64,000 nt of DNA, taken from assembly GCA_009840355.1 (NCBI GenBank), contig VXNZ01000046.1, positions 1 to 64,000 of the forward strand. The letters are read 5' to 3'. The DNA comes from Chloroflexota bacterium. GTDB taxonomy: Bacteria; Chloroflexota; Dehalococcoidia; Lucifugimonadales; JADFKI01. The position numbers and the translations under genes are program-made. The notes beneath the pieces are model-generated. The model saw nothing but the letters and a program-made list of their open reading frames with translations, had not been told where the DNA came from and ran no database searches. Positions 44,241 to 53,059 of the stretch are shown one piece after another. Numbering within the stretch: position 1 is the stretch's first letter; each line of letters opens with the position of its first letter.

Positions 44241-44894
44241 TTGAAACGCAACATCTTCCTCACAGGCTTCTCAGGCACCGGCAAGACTACTGTCGGGCGC
44301 GAGGCGGCTCGTATTCTTGGCTGGCAGTTTGTGGATTTGGACGAGCGCATCGAGGCGGACGCGGGCACTACTATTGACGCCATTTTCGCAGAACATGGCG
44401 AACCGCATTTCCGCGAGACCGAGGCGCAGACGCTGCTTACTGCTTGCGAATCCGAGCGGCAGGTCGTCTCCACAGGCGGCGGCATTGCGGAGAGCGCGGA
44501 CAATCGCGCCGCTATGATGCAGCACGGCGCGGTCGTATGCCTCGAAGCCACGCCGGAGACGATTTTCGAGCGAGTGCTGGCGCAGAGCACCGGCGACGAC
44601 GCCATCGTGCGCCCTATGCTCGCCGCGAACGACCCGCTTGAACGCATCCGTTCCTTGAAGTCCCTGCGCCAACTAAATTATACTCTTGCCCATTGGACAG
44701 TCCACACCGACATACTGACACCCGAGCAGGCGGCGCACGAAGTCGTCCGAGCGTTCGACATTCTCAATGAGGGCGACACCGCTATCTGCTGGAAAGCCTA
44801 TCCGGATTGGATGCGCCAAAGAGCCGAAGATTTGCGCGCCGCCGACATGCAATCATCTGAATTACAGGCATCAGACCGGCAAGCATCAGACTGA
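44241..44894 (+). CDS. aroK: Shikimate kinase
   Basis: The protein is 217 aa from a TTG start. Walker A is GFSGTGKTTVGR. Other motifs are FVDLDERIE (shikimate-binding Asp), the GG loop VVSTGGGIAES, and the lid region RPMLAANDPLERI. It phosphorylates shikimate with ATP. The last ~40 residues extend beyond the usual ~175 aa and are rich in Ala, Gln, Ser and Asp. It is followed by aroB after a 55-nt gap. Confidence 0.9.
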   Translation: MKRNIFLTGFSGTGKTTVGREAARILGWQFVDLDERIEADAGTTIDAIFAEHGEPHFRETEAQTLLTACESERQVVSTGGGIAESADNRAAMMQHGAVVCLEATPETIFERVLAQSTGDDAIVRPMLAANDPLERIRSLKSLRQLNYTLAHWTVHTDILTPEQAAHEVVRAFDILNEGDTAICWKAYPDWMRQRAEDLRAADMQSSELQASDRQASD

Positions 44895-44949
44895 CGGACA
44901 TCTGACCTGCACGACCGAACTTGAGCAAGGGAAAGACTGGAACGCCAAT

Positions 44950-46053
44950 ATGACCGAATATTCAGACCTCGCCGCAATCGTCAAATCAACACAAGGGGAC
45001 TACCCGATATGGGTGGGTTGGAACACTATTGACGAGATTGGTGAGCGCGTCAATTCCATTCTCGATGTGTCCACCGCGTACATCATCACCGACGAGGGGG
45101 TGCATCGACAGGCGCGACGCGCGCAATTCTCGCTCGAAGCAGCCGGCATCGCCGCGCACATGTTCATAATGCCAGCCGGCGAGACGCATAAGACGCTGGA
45201 AACGGTGCAGCTCGTATATCGCTGGCTCGCAGAGCGCAAGGCAGAGCGCGGACATATGATAGTCGCGGTCGGCGGCGGCGTTGTGGGCGACCTCGCGGGC
45301 TTCGTCGCGGCGACATACCTGCGCGGCTTGCCATTAGCGCAAGTGCCAACAACCCTGCTCGCGATGATGGACGCGGCAGTCGGCGGCAAGGTCGCCGTTG
45401 ACCTGCCGCAGGGCAAGAACCTCGTGGGCGCGTTCTACCAGCCCAAGTTTGTGCTTGTCGATGTCAGCACACTGCAAACACTGCCCAAGCGCGAGCTGAC
45501 ATCTGGCTGGGCGGAAGCCATCAAACACGGGCTGATTCTCGACCGCGACCTGCTGGACGCGTTCGAGACGCACAGGCACTCGCTGCTCGCGCTTGAGCAA
45601 GACATCGCCACCGACATCATCCGGCGCAGCGTGGCGATCAAGGCGAATGTAGTCTCTCAGGACGAGCGCGAGACGCTGGGCATACGCATCCTGCTGAACT
45701 ACGGGCACACCATCGGACACGCCATCGAATCGACTACAGGCTACAGCAGTTTCCTGCACGGCGAGGCGGTGAGCGTGGGGATGATGGGCGCGGCGCGCAT
45801 CGGCAACGCGATGGGGATGTTGGCGGACGAAGAAGTGGAACGGCAGCGCCAATTGCTCGAAAGCTACGGTTTGCCGCTGACCTGCGGCGAGATGGACATT
45901 GCAGCAGTTACAGACGCGATGATGTCCGACAAGAAGGTGAAGGGACGCGCGAACCGTTGGGTGCTGCTGGACGGCATCGGCAACGCCACCGTCCGCAGCG
46001 ATGTTCCCGCCGCAGTTGTGCAGCAAACCTTAGAGGCGCTGGCGGTGGACTAG
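44950..46053 (+). CDS. aroB: 3-dehydroquinate synthase
   Basis: The 367-aa protein shows MPAGETHKTLETV, VAVGGGVVGDLAGFVAATYLRG, VPTTLLAMMDAAVGGKVAVD, GWAEAIKHGLI and the metal site LNYGHTIGHAIE with HGEAVSVGM. NAD- and Zn/Co-dependent, it converts DAHP to dehydroquinate. ATG 44950 matches the family length; an earlier in-frame start inside aroK is rejected. The next gene begins directly after its stop. Confidence 0.95.
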   Translation: MTEYSDLAAIVKSTQGDYPIWVGWNTIDEIGERVNSILDVSTAYIITDEGVHRQARRAQFSLEAAGIAAHMFIMPAGETHKTLETVQLVYRWLAERKAERGHMIVAVGGGVVGDLAGFVAATYLRGLPLAQVPTTLLAMMDAAVGGKVAVDLPQGKNLVGAFYQPKFVLVDVSTLQTLPKRELTSGWAEAIKHGLILDRDLLDAFETHRHSLLALEQDIATDIIRRSVAIKANVVSQDERETLGIRILLNYGHTIGHAIESTTGYSSFLHGEAVSVGMMGAARIGNAMGMLADEEVERQRQLLESYGLPLTCGEMDIAAVTDAMMSDKKVKGRANRWVLLDGIGNATVRSDVPAAVVQQTLEALAVD

Positions 46054-46992
46054 ATGCCCGAGCTGGATTGGCTTACCGGCTCCGGTCCGGCTTGGCTGAT
46101 AGCGTGGCTGTCCGCACTGGAATGGCAGCAAATCGCCGAGTGGATAACGCTTGCCATATTGGGCTTCGGCACCGGCGTCTTCGGCGTGCTGGTTGGCGCG
46201 GGCGGCGGCTTCATACTCGTGCCCATGCTGCGCATTCTCTTCCCTGAAGAAGACCCCTCCGTCGTGTCCGGCACAGTGCTTGCACTGGTCGCTGCCAACA
46301 GCATATCGGGGGCATTCGCCTACAGGTTGATGCGTATCGTGGACAAGCGCAGCGCGTACCTGTTCGCGGCTGCGGCAATCCCGGGTTCCGTCATAGCGCC
46401 TTTCGTCCTCAAAAAGGCGCTTGAAGAGCTGCCCGGCATATACGACGCCGCTTTCGGCGTAATACTGGTCCTGCTTGCTTTTCGTATAGCAGCGCAGCAG
46501 TTTAATACGCAGGAGCGTTCCGCGCTCGCCCGCGCCAGGAGACGCCGTCGCAGTTTCATCGATCCCCAGACACTTCACCGCCGACGCATAACCGCCGAAT
46601 CCGGGGAGACCTACCGCTACCGCTTGAGCGAAAGGTGGGCAGTCCTCATCAACTTCGTGCTCGGCTTCATATCCAGCTTCTTCGGCATAGGCGGCGGCTT
46701 CCTCCGCACTCCGATACTCGTCTATGCCTTCGGCTTCCCGGTGCAGGTCGCGGTCGCCACATCCATATTCGCCCTGTCCTTCTACACCACCGCGGGCGCG
46801 GCGACCCATGCGATCATCGGCAACATCGAGTGGTTCCCCACATTCGTATTCGCGGGCATAGGCTTGGTAACCGGCGGACAGATTGGCGCGCGCCTCGCCG
46901 GAAGGGTACGCGGACCCTGGATACTGCGCCTTCTCATGGTAGTCATCCTCATCCTGGGCGTGCAGCTAATCATCCAGGGCATACGTGGGTAG
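46054..46992 (+). CDS. TauE/SafE-family membrane exporter
   Basis: The 312-aa protein has about eight membrane helices in two halves. Each half has the family Gly-rich turn: GVLVGAGGGFILVPML near residue 45, and FFGIGGGFLRTPILVYAFG near 210. A basic cytoplasmic loop (about 150-185) separates them. The family exports sulfite, sulfoacetate or related organic anions. The start codon directly follows the aroB stop, so they are probably co-transcribed, though a functional link to aromatic synthesis is not obvious. Confidence 0.85.
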   Translation: MPELDWLTGSGPAWLIAWLSALEWQQIAEWITLAILGFGTGVFGVLVGAGGGFILVPMLRILFPEEDPSVVSGTVLALVAANSISGAFAYRLMRIVDKRSAYLFAAAAIPGSVIAPFVLKKALEELPGIYDAAFGVILVLLAFRIAAQQFNTQERSALARARRRRRSFIDPQTLHRRRITAESGETYRYRLSERWAVLINFVLGFISSFFGIGGGFLRTPILVYAFGFPVQVAVATSIFALSFYTTAGAATHAIIGNIEWFPTFVFAGIGLVTGGQIGARLAGRVRGPWILRLLMVVILILGVQLIIQGIRG

Positions 46993-47010
46993 AGCGCGGG
47001 GTATTAAAAC

Positions 47011-47077
47011 TAACATGGATGCGCAGGATGGGAAGGATGAGTTCCTTTCCCTTCCGGATGAAGGCTAGGATGGGGGT
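47011..47077 (+). repeat. Dispersed AGGAT-rich intergenic repeat
   Basis: TAACATGGATGCGCAGGAT is followed by AAGGATGAG and further GGATG units. It is a diverged member of the family whose core is ACATTGATGGACAGG, here between the exporter gene and tgt. Confidence 0.4.
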
Positions 47078-47134
47078 TGTTAGGATTGGGACAGTCAACA
47101 TGCGCCAACCACACCATCGCTGTACAATAATCCC

Positions 47135-48316
47135 ATGAACCTGAACGACATGCCTTTCTTCACGCTTAACAAGACTGACGGAGACGCGCGCGCGGGTGTT
47201 TTGCAGACTCCGCATGGGGAAGTGCCTACGCCTGCGTTTATGCCCGTGGCGACGCAAGGGTCGGTTAAGGCACTGGACTCTGCGGACTTGCAGAACATCG
47301 GCGCGACCATCGTGCTCGCCAATACATATCACCTATACCTGCGACCCGGCGTGGACATTGTGAACGACCATGGCGGGCTGCACGGCTTTATGCAGTGGCA
47401 TGGCGCGACTCTCACTGACAGCGGCGGATTTCAGGGGTTTAGCCTCGAACATCTGCGGAAGATTACCGAAGACGCCATCATATTCAAGTCGCACATCGAC
47501 GGCAGCGAGCATACCTTCAGCCCGGAAGCGGCGGTACAGCACCAGCAGATGATAGGCGCGGACATTATCATGCCGCTGGACATTTGCGCTCCGGCGGACA
47601 GCGACCGCGAGACTGTGAGCGCGGCGGTGGACAAGACGAACCGTTGGCTGCTGCGCTGCGTCGATGCACACACCCGCTCCGACCAACGCATCTTCGGCAT
47701 CGTGCAGGGCGGTTTGTTTCCCGATCTGCGCCGCAAGTCCGCACAGTTCATCACGAGCGTGGGCTTCCCCGGCTACTCGATTGGCGGGCTGAGTGTGGGC
47801 GAGTCGAAGCAGGCGATGTACGACACGGTGGAATACACCGCGCCGCTGCTGCCGGAGGACGCGCCACGCTACCTGATGGGCGTCGGATCGCCGGAAGACC
47901 TTGTGGAGTGCGTTGCGCGCGGCATCGACATGTTCGATTGTGTGCTGCCGACACGGGTCGCCCGCAACGGCGCGCTGTTCGTGCGTGAGGGCAGGCTGAA
48001 CATCACGGCGGCAAGATTCAAGCGCAAGTACACGCCGATCGAAGAGGGCTGCGACTGCTACACCTGCCGCACATTCTCGGCGGCGTATGTGCACCACTTG
48101 TTCCGCGCGAAGGAGCTTCTGGCGTACCGTCTGGCGACGATACACAACTTACGCTTCATCCTACGGCTGATGGAAGAGATGCGCGCCGCGATAACATCAG
48201 GCGAATTCGCAGAATACCGCCGCGAGTTCCACAGCCGTTTCACACCGCCAGACGAGCGTGTCCGCCGCGCGCAAAAGCAAAAGTGGCTAGCCTCGTTCAA
48301 CCGTGGAGTGAATTGA
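47135..48316 (+). CDS. tgt: Queuine tRNA-ribosyltransferase
   Basis: This 393-aa protein has the nucleophile/recognition region ATLTDSGGFQGFSL, the sequence GGLSVGESKQAMYD, catalytic Asp in MFDCVLPTRVARNG, and the zinc site CDCYTC...H. It exchanges guanine-34 of tRNAs with GUN anticodons for a queuosine precursor. It is of normal family length and lies alone between repeats, closed by a hairpin terminator. Confidence 0.95.
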   Translation: MNLNDMPFFTLNKTDGDARAGVLQTPHGEVPTPAFMPVATQGSVKALDSADLQNIGATIVLANTYHLYLRPGVDIVNDHGGLHGFMQWHGATLTDSGGFQGFSLEHLRKITEDAIIFKSHIDGSEHTFSPEAAVQHQQMIGADIIMPLDICAPADSDRETVSAAVDKTNRWLLRCVDAHTRSDQRIFGIVQGGLFPDLRRKSAQFITSVGFPGYSIGGLSVGESKQAMYDTVEYTAPLLPEDAPRYLMGVGSPEDLVECVARGIDMFDCVLPTRVARNGALFVREGRLNITAARFKRKYTPIEEGCDCYTCRTFSAAYVHHLFRAKELLAYRLATIHNLRFILRLMEEMRAAITSGEFAEYRREFHSRFTPPDERVRRAQKQKWLASFNRGVN

Positions 48317-48355
48317 CGGGAGTTGGCCTGCAACGGCTTCATCATCCCATCCTAA

Positions 48356-48383
48356 CCTTCCCCCATAAGGGGGAAGGGACTTT
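48356..48383 (+). terminator. Rho-independent-like terminator after tgt
   Basis: A 9-bp stem, CCTTCCCCC / GGGGGAAGG, with loop ATAA is followed by GACTTTT. It lies between the converging tgt and moaD-like genes and may serve both. Confidence 0.65.
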
Positions 48384-48395
48384 TATGGAGCGATG

Positions 48396-48674
48396 TTAGT
48401 TTCCGCCTGCTACGGCTGGGACGATGCTGACTTCGTCGCCGCTCTTGGTGGCGGTGCCGATCCCGTCTAGGAAGCGCACATCCTCGCCGTTGATGTACAC
48501 ATTCACGAAGTTGCGCAACTCGCCCTCTTCATCGCAGAGTCGCGCCTTGATTCCGGGGTATTGGCTTTCCAGCGAGCCGATAAGCTCTTCCAGCGTGGCA
48601 CCGTCCGCGTCCACCTTGTCTGCGCCGTCGGTTACGCGCCGCAGTGGTGTCGGTATCCTGACCGATATGCTCAT
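48396..48674 (-). CDS. MoaD/ThiS-family sulfur carrier protein
   Basis: This 92-aa ubiquitin-like beta-grasp protein (ISVRIPTPLRRVT, LEELIGSLESQYPGI, ELRNFVNVYINGEDVR, DEVSIVPAVAGGN) is of the type used in Mo-cofactor, thiamine or cysteine sulfur transfer. It ends GGN rather than GG; an exposed Gly-Gly is needed for thiocarboxylate formation, so one residue would have to be removed first. It is last in an operon starting with threonine synthase, which suggests sulfur amino acid synthesis rather than molybdopterin. Confidence 0.85.
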   Translation of the reverse strand: MSISVRIPTPLRRVTDGADKVDADGATLEELIGSLESQYPGIKARLCDEEGELRNFVNVYINGEDVRFLDGIGTATKSGDEVSIVPAVAGGN

Positions 48675-48732
48675 GTCGAGTATTCCTCCGATTAGTTAGT
48701 TGATTGTCAATCTGTCGATTGGTCGCCAGCAG

Positions 48733-49100
48733 TTAATTGTCTGGGATTTCAGGGAAAAAGTTCAGAACGAAATAAGTGAAGCTACGAACGCGCGGACGCT
48801 CCTCCGCAATTTGAATGTCAGTGAGATGTCCTTGGTAGAAGTTAGAACGGAAGCGCTGTGCCACTTTGGATTTTCTGCCATCGTAATGTTGCCGGATTCT
48901 TCGACAAGCTGCCTAGAGTTGATAGCAAAGTGTCTATGTCTGCCGTAATCCCAGCCGCGCTCCATGGCAACTGCTGTCAATGCGTGCGCCACTGCTCCCC
49001 AGAGTTTCTCCGATGCCTGCATTCGCCTGCCTTCGGCGAATTCTTCGTCCGACACTGCCAGCCATGCCACAGCAAGTTGGGCGTGTTCTGAAGCGTTCAT
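48733..49100 (-). pseudogene. PaREP1/HEPN-like protein with an apparent frameshift
   Basis: The first ~75 residues (AQLAVAWLAVSDEEFAEG, ASEKLWGAVAHALTAVAMERGW) match the upstream neighbour at 49129. The uninterrupted frame then reads a poor tail and stops at 48762. Shifting frame near 48860 gives VAQRFRSNFYQGHLTD and ends at 48733, restoring the F..NFY helix expected in this family. It is therefore either a recent pseudogene or sequence error. Confidence 0.55.
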
Positions 49101-49128
49101 AAATCTAATTCAGCGCACTCTGATTTGT

Positions 49129-49536
49129 CTATTCGCCTGTGGCGCTGTTGCATGTGTCCACTCCATTTTGGTTGAGCAGCTTTAACACGAAGCGACTCGT
49201 ACTCGGGGCGAAGAAATCGAACTCGTAGTCTTCAAGGTAACGAACGTTCATGTTGTCCTTGAATATGCCGGCGCCGGACATATAGTCCAATATCTTATCC
49301 TTGCCGCGCTCTTTCTCCAAGCGCTTAACGATTTCTCGCAATTCCGTCTCATCGTCGGTCTGCGGCGGCTGCCAGCCACACTCTACTGCTGCCGCTGCTA
49401 AGGCGTGTTCTAAGGCGCCCCACAGCATCGGGGAAACGCTGTCGTAGTCGCGCGCCATTAGAGCATCGTCCGCGCGCACCAGCAAGTCCAACGCCATTTG
49501 CTTGTACTCGGCGGCGGTCAGGTCTTGAACAACCAT
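49129..49536 (-). CDS. PaREP1/HEPN-like small helical protein
   Basis: This 135-aa protein, with AAEYKQMALDLLVRADDALMA, SPMLWGALEHALAAAAVECGW and FKDNMNVRYLED, is the all-helical PaREP1/HEPN-like fold first noted in archaea. ATG 49536 is preferred; the longer frame overlaps the NIL gene. It is a paralogue of the next gene downstream, inside a sulfur-metabolism-like operon. No function is known for it there; HEPN proteins often pair with nucleotidyltransferases, but none is adjacent. Confidence 0.65.
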   Translation of the reverse strand: MVVQDLTAAEYKQMALDLLVRADDALMARDYDSVSPMLWGALEHALAAAAVECGWQPPQTDDETELREIVKRLEKERGKDKILDYMSGAGIFKDNMNVRYLEDYEFDFFAPSTSRFVLKLLNQNGVDTCNSATGE

Positions 49537-49544
49537 GCGCTTGC

Positions 49545-49787
49545 CTACCCTTCTATCAGGTCGCCCGTAATCGGATCGACCCGCACGCCCGCCGCTATCA
49601 TCCATTCCAGCCCGCGCTCTATCTCGTCCTCGTCGCCTTCGAGTTCCAGCACGACCCAGCCCACACGCTCTTGCACATTGGCGCGGCGGATGTTCGTAAC
49701 AATCTCGAATTTGCGGCCGAGGTTGTATATCAGCGGCTCGGTAATCAATTGTTCGGGGAAGGTGAACCTGACTCTTCGCCTAGCCAT
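49545..49787 (-). CDS. NIL-domain protein
   Basis: The 80-aa protein (RRVRFTFPEQLITEPLIYNLGR, VTNIRRANVQERVGWVVLELEG, GLEWMIAAGVRV) is a lone NIL domain. NIL domains form the regulatory end of methionine transporter ATPases and also occur in small ferredoxin-type proteins tied to homocysteine synthesis. There are no Fe-S cysteines here. The ATG at 49787 overlaps the threonine synthase stop by 8 nt; a second ATG at 49799 is possible. Confidence 0.8.
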   Translation of the reverse strand: MARRRVRFTFPEQLITEPLIYNLGRKFEIVTNIRRANVQERVGWVVLELEGDEDEIERGLEWMIAAGVRVDPITGDLIEG

Positions 49788-51030
49788 GACTCGTACCATT
49801 TCTTTCTTTCCGCGCTGCCATGTTGGTCATGAAATCTTCGTATGCGGGCGTGGTGAACACCGGATCGACGACGGATTCGACCACCTCTTGCGTCTTCAGC
49901 CCGTTGCCGGTGATGTACGCCACTGTCAGGTCGTCGGGCTGTATCTTGCCGCTCTTCGCAAGCTTTCGCAGTCCGGAAATCACAACGCCGCCTGCCGTCT
50001 CCGTGAAGATGCCCTCGGTTTCAGCGAGAAGCTGAATGCCTTCGACGACCTCATCTTCGGGCGCAGCGACCGCGCTGCCGCCGCTGTTTTCGATGGTCTT
50101 GATGGAATAGAAACCGTCCGCCGGATTGCCGATGGCGAGCGACTTGGCGATGGTGTCCGGCGTAACCGGGCGCACATGCGGCGTATCCTCATCGTATGCG
50201 GTGACGATGGGAGAGCAGCCCTCTGCCTGCGCGATGTGCATCTTGGTGTGCGCCGTTTCTATAAGCGACAGGTCTTTGAGTTCGTTCAAGCCCTTCCAGA
50301 TTTTGGTAAAGAGCGAGCCGGATGCGCCGGGCACGACAACGGCGTCGGGCGCGCGCCAGCCGAGCTGCTCCGCGACTTCGTACGCCAGCGTCTTGCTGCC
50401 TTCCGAGTAGAACGGGCGCATGTTGATGTTCACGAACGCCCAGCGGTGGTTGTCCGCGAGTTCGCTGCACAGGCGGTTCACTTGGTCGTATGTGCCATCC
50501 ACGGCGACGAGCGTTGCGCCGTATATGCCCGCACCTAGTATCTTGCCGCGTTCGAGGTCGGACGGGAAGAAGACCATCGTGTTCATGCCCGCCTTCGCGC
50601 CGTGCGCCGACACCGAGCCGGCAAGATTGCCGGTCGATGCGCACGCCAGCGTGTCGAACTCGAACTCCAGCGCCTTCGCGGACGCCACGGACACGACTCT
50701 ATCCTTGAAGGAGAATGTCGGGTTGACGCTGTCGTTCTTGATGTACAGGTTGTTCAGCCCGAGCAGCCTGCCCAGGTTCTTGGCGCGCACGAGCGGCGTG
50801 AAGCCGGTCTGCATATCCAGAGCCATCTCCGCGTCCACAGGCAGAAGGTCGTGGTAGCGCCACATAGTCAGCGGACCCTTGGTGATGCGCTCGCGGCTGA
50901 TGACGCTCGCTACGGCATCATAGTCGTAACACACCTCGAGCGGCCCAAAACAGAAGTCGCAGACATACTGCGGCTCGACAGGGTATTCGCTGCCGCATTC
51001 GCGACAACGCAGGCTCTTTACATAAGACAA
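49780..51030 (-). CDS. thrC: Threonine synthase
   Basis: The protein is 416 aa from TTG 51030, with GGAGAG eight bases upstream. An N-terminal zinc-ribbon-like region (LRCRECG, VCDFCFG) is typical of the long class. PLP-fold motifs are NPTFSFKDRVVSVASAKA (the Lys of SFKDR binds PLP) and ACASTGNLAGSVSAHGAKAG. It converts O-phosphohomoserine to threonine. It leads an operon with NIL, two HEPN-like proteins and a MoaD-like carrier, so a sulfur-incorporating variant reaction is conceivable. Confidence 0.9.
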   Translation of the reverse strand: MSYVKSLRCRECGSEYPVEPQYVCDFCFGPLEVCYDYDAVASVISRERITKGPLTMWRYHDLLPVDAEMALDMQTGFTPLVRAKNLGRLLGLNNLYIKNDSVNPTFSFKDRVVSVASAKALEFEFDTLACASTGNLAGSVSAHGAKAGMNTMVFFPSDLERGKILGAGIYGATLVAVDGTYDQVNRLCSELADNHRWAFVNINMRPFYSEGSKTLAYEVAEQLGWRAPDAVVVPGASGSLFTKIWKGLNELKDLSLIETAHTKMHIAQAEGCSPIVTAYDEDTPHVRPVTPDTIAKSLAIGNPADGFYSIKTIENSGGSAVAAPEDEVVEGIQLLAETEGIFTETAGGVVISGLRKLAKSGKIQPDDLTVAYITGNGLKTQEVVESVVDPVFTTPAYEDFMTNMAARKERNGTSHG

Positions 51031-51368
51031 GGCTGGTGCTCTCCGTATCGTACTAGCGCACACACGCACGCAACCCACATGGTAGCAACGCGCTTGTAAG
51101 AATGTCAATTTAGACTAGCGCGTGAATACAATCACCTCCGTCGCGAGCCAAGATGTTCTCCCAGACGGGGAAATAGATTATGAATGCGAGCAAAATTGGG
51201 GTTGACACGCAGGCGAATATATGTTCTACTTACTCTGTGAGTACAAATGTTCAACATCTATAGCAAATTTGCAAACCGTTAGGGAAGGAGGGAGACGGTG
51301 ATGCCTTCGGATGAGAGAACATCTGTGATATACAGACCTTATGTTCATCAGAAAGGAGCATAGAAACA
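51031..51368. other. Intergenic region between divergent operons
   Basis: This 338-bp gap holds the promoter of the minus-strand thrC operon (not pinpointed) and a good promoter candidate for the plus-strand pair at 51369. No gene or known riboswitch is seen. Confidence 0.4.
51202..51230 (+). promoter_or_regulatory. Candidate promoter for the hypothetical pair at 51369
   Basis: A perfect TTGACA (51202-51207) with TCTACT (51225-51230) after 17 bp. It would give a leader of about 130 nt ending in GAAAGGAGC before the ATG. Confidence 0.5.
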
Positions 51369-51809
51369 ATGCCAGGACCAGATTGGGATTACGAAGCTAA
51401 TTGGGAAGAGCATACTGCTGACTTGGACAAGCTGAAGAAGGATTTGGAAGACGAAACCGGTATCCGTTACAATATCTATTACCACGATAACGGATACTTG
51501 GTCATACACCCGGAAACCTCTGAGTTCGGAGCCGGCTATGCGCTCGCAGACGGTTTCTCCACTTGGCAGTCGTACATGGAGTTCGCATTTGGTGCGCTTG
51601 CTTGGGTGGGTAGCCCTGGCTTCCCGTCTAGGTTCTTGAGAAGGAAACGGGCAATCAATATCGCTTTCTCTCTGGACGACGCCCTGTCGGCTATCAAGCG
51701 CATCAAGGAAATGCCCGACGACCCAGTGGTGATTACTGACGAGCGTCCCGATGGCATATTCGATTATACTTACCACAACGGGATGTACACCTTTGAGTTC
51801 GTTCGGTAA
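51369..51809 (+). CDS. Hypothetical acidic protein
   Basis: This 146-aa protein (start PGPDWDYEANWEEHTADLDK, later YYHDNGYLVIHPETSEF and FSLDDALSAIKRIKEMPDD) has an alternating strand/helix pattern. It has no signal peptide or membrane helix. AAGGAGC lies 9 bases upstream. It is followed after 4 nt by a basic 77-aa protein, so the pair is probably co-translated. No family was recognised. Confidence 0.65.
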   Translation: MPGPDWDYEANWEEHTADLDKLKKDLEDETGIRYNIYYHDNGYLVIHPETSEFGAGYALADGFSTWQSYMEFAFGALAWVGSPGFPSRFLRRKRAINIAFSLDDALSAIKRIKEMPDDPVVITDERPDGIFDYTYHNGMYTFEFVR

Positions 51810-51813
51810 TACG

Positions 51814-52047
51814 ATGACGCGACGCAAGGCGAATGACGACAAGAGGCCCAAGTGGGTTTGGGATGATGACTTGGAATGGGGAGACCCTCCGTTTAAGGAT
51901 TTCATTACCCCGCTTGTGTTCAACCTGCTGGTTACATTCAAATGGTGGCGCAACAAAGAGCGCCGCAAGCGCGAACGCTACCGCAAGTGGCTCGGAAACG
52001 CGCGGCGCAAGTTCAAGATACTGCCGCGAGATAGCCAAGACCGATAG
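51814..52047 (+). CDS. Hypothetical basic protein with one hydrophobic segment
   Basis: In this 77-aa protein an acidic Trp-rich start (RPKWVWDDDLEWGDPPF) precedes a short hydrophobic stretch (FITPLVFNLLVTFKWW) and a strongly basic tail (NKERRKRERYRKWL). It could sit at the membrane. It lies 4 nt after the preceding gene. Its function is unknown. Confidence 0.5.
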   Translation: MTRRKANDDKRPKWVWDDDLEWGDPPFKDFITPLVFNLLVTFKWWRNKERRKRERYRKWLGNARRKFKILPRDSQDR

Positions 52048-52078
52048 TAAACTCGCCAAAAGTATAGAACAACCCTAT

Positions 52079-52116
52079 CAACGCCGACTCTGTCCCTCCG
52101 GGGTGGGTCGGCGTTG
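52079..52116 (+). terminator. Hairpin after the hypothetical pair
   Basis: CAACGCCGAC and GTCGGCGTTG form a perfect 10-bp stem around an 18-base loop, 31 bp after the stop at 52047. There is no T-run, so intrinsic termination is uncertain. Confidence 0.45.
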
Positions 52117-52223
52117 CACTTGTGCCCACTCCTTCCAGTCCCGCTCTCAAACCATTACAATTATGTTCATCCATCCCTTGACCGTCATTCCTGCGAAAGC
52201 AAGAATCCAGCCGGAGGTCTAAC

Positions 52224-53057
52224 ATGAGCAAGTTTGCAGGCAAAGTGGCTATCGTTACCGGCGGCGCGGCCGGCATTGGCGGCGCGACTTCACGGCTGCT
52301 GGCTGCGGGCGGCGCGAATGTCCTTATCGCCGATGTCAATATGACCGAAGCGCAAGCCAACGCAGAGACGATTCGCAGTGCGGGCGGCAATGCCGAAGTG
52401 CTGTACACCGATGTGGGCAAGCACGAGCATATCGCCGCGATGGTGCAAGTCGCCATCGACAATTGGGGCAGGCTGGACATCGTGGTGAACAACGCGTTCA
52501 GCCCGACGGACGAGAGCGACGGCGACGCGCTGACCGTTACCGAGACGGCGTGGGACGCAGGCATGGCGACGCTGGTCAAGGCTCACTTCCTCGCGGCGAA
52601 GTATGCCGTGCCGCATATGCGCGCGGTCGGCGGCGGCAGCATCGTCAACATATCGTCCGTGCACGGGCTGCTTATGGCGCCGCAAAAGCTCATATACGAG
52701 GCGGGCAAGTCCGCCGTCATCGGCATCACCAAGCAGATGGCGATAGACTTTGGTCCCGACGGCATCCGTGTCAACGCGATATGCCCCGGGCACATCGTTA
52801 CCGAACGGCAGCGCGAACGCTGGGACGAAAACCCGTCCGGTTTTCGCTACTTCGAGGATCAATATCCCGTGCGCCGCACCGGCACGCCGGACGACATCGC
52901 AAACGCGGTCGCGTTCCTGTCATCGGACGAGGCGTCGTTTATCACCGGACACGCGCTCGTCGTAGACGGTGGCTTAACCGTGCAGCTGCAAGAAGACTTC
53001 AGCGTGCGGCAAGTCCACTACATCCGCGAACACCCGGAAACGCAAATGCCATACTAA
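52224..53057 (+). CDS. Short-chain dehydrogenase/reductase
   Basis: This 277-aa classical SDR has the NAD(P) loop VTGGAAGIGGAT, VNNAFSP (usual NNAG), catalytic Ser in SIVNISSVHG, YEAGK, and ICPGHIVTERQ. ITGHALVVDGG lies at about 250, and a 25-residue tail follows. The Asp in LIADVN favours NAD. The substrate is unknown. GGAGG lies upstream. Its last codons form part of the 9-bp duplication made by a downstream repeat insertion, so the stop is intact. Confidence 0.9.
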   Translation: MSKFAGKVAIVTGGAAGIGGATSRLLAAGGANVLIADVNMTEAQANAETIRSAGGNAEVLYTDVGKHEHIAAMVQVAIDNWGRLDIVVNNAFSPTDESDGDALTVTETAWDAGMATLVKAHFLAAKYAVPHMRAVGGGSIVNISSVHGLLMAPQKLIYEAGKSAVIGITKQMAIDFGPDGIRVNAICPGHIVTERQRERWDENPSGFRYFEDQYPVRRTGTPDDIANAVAFLSSDEASFITGHALVVDGGLTVQLQEDFSVRQVHYIREHPETQMPY

Positions 53058-53059
53058 TG

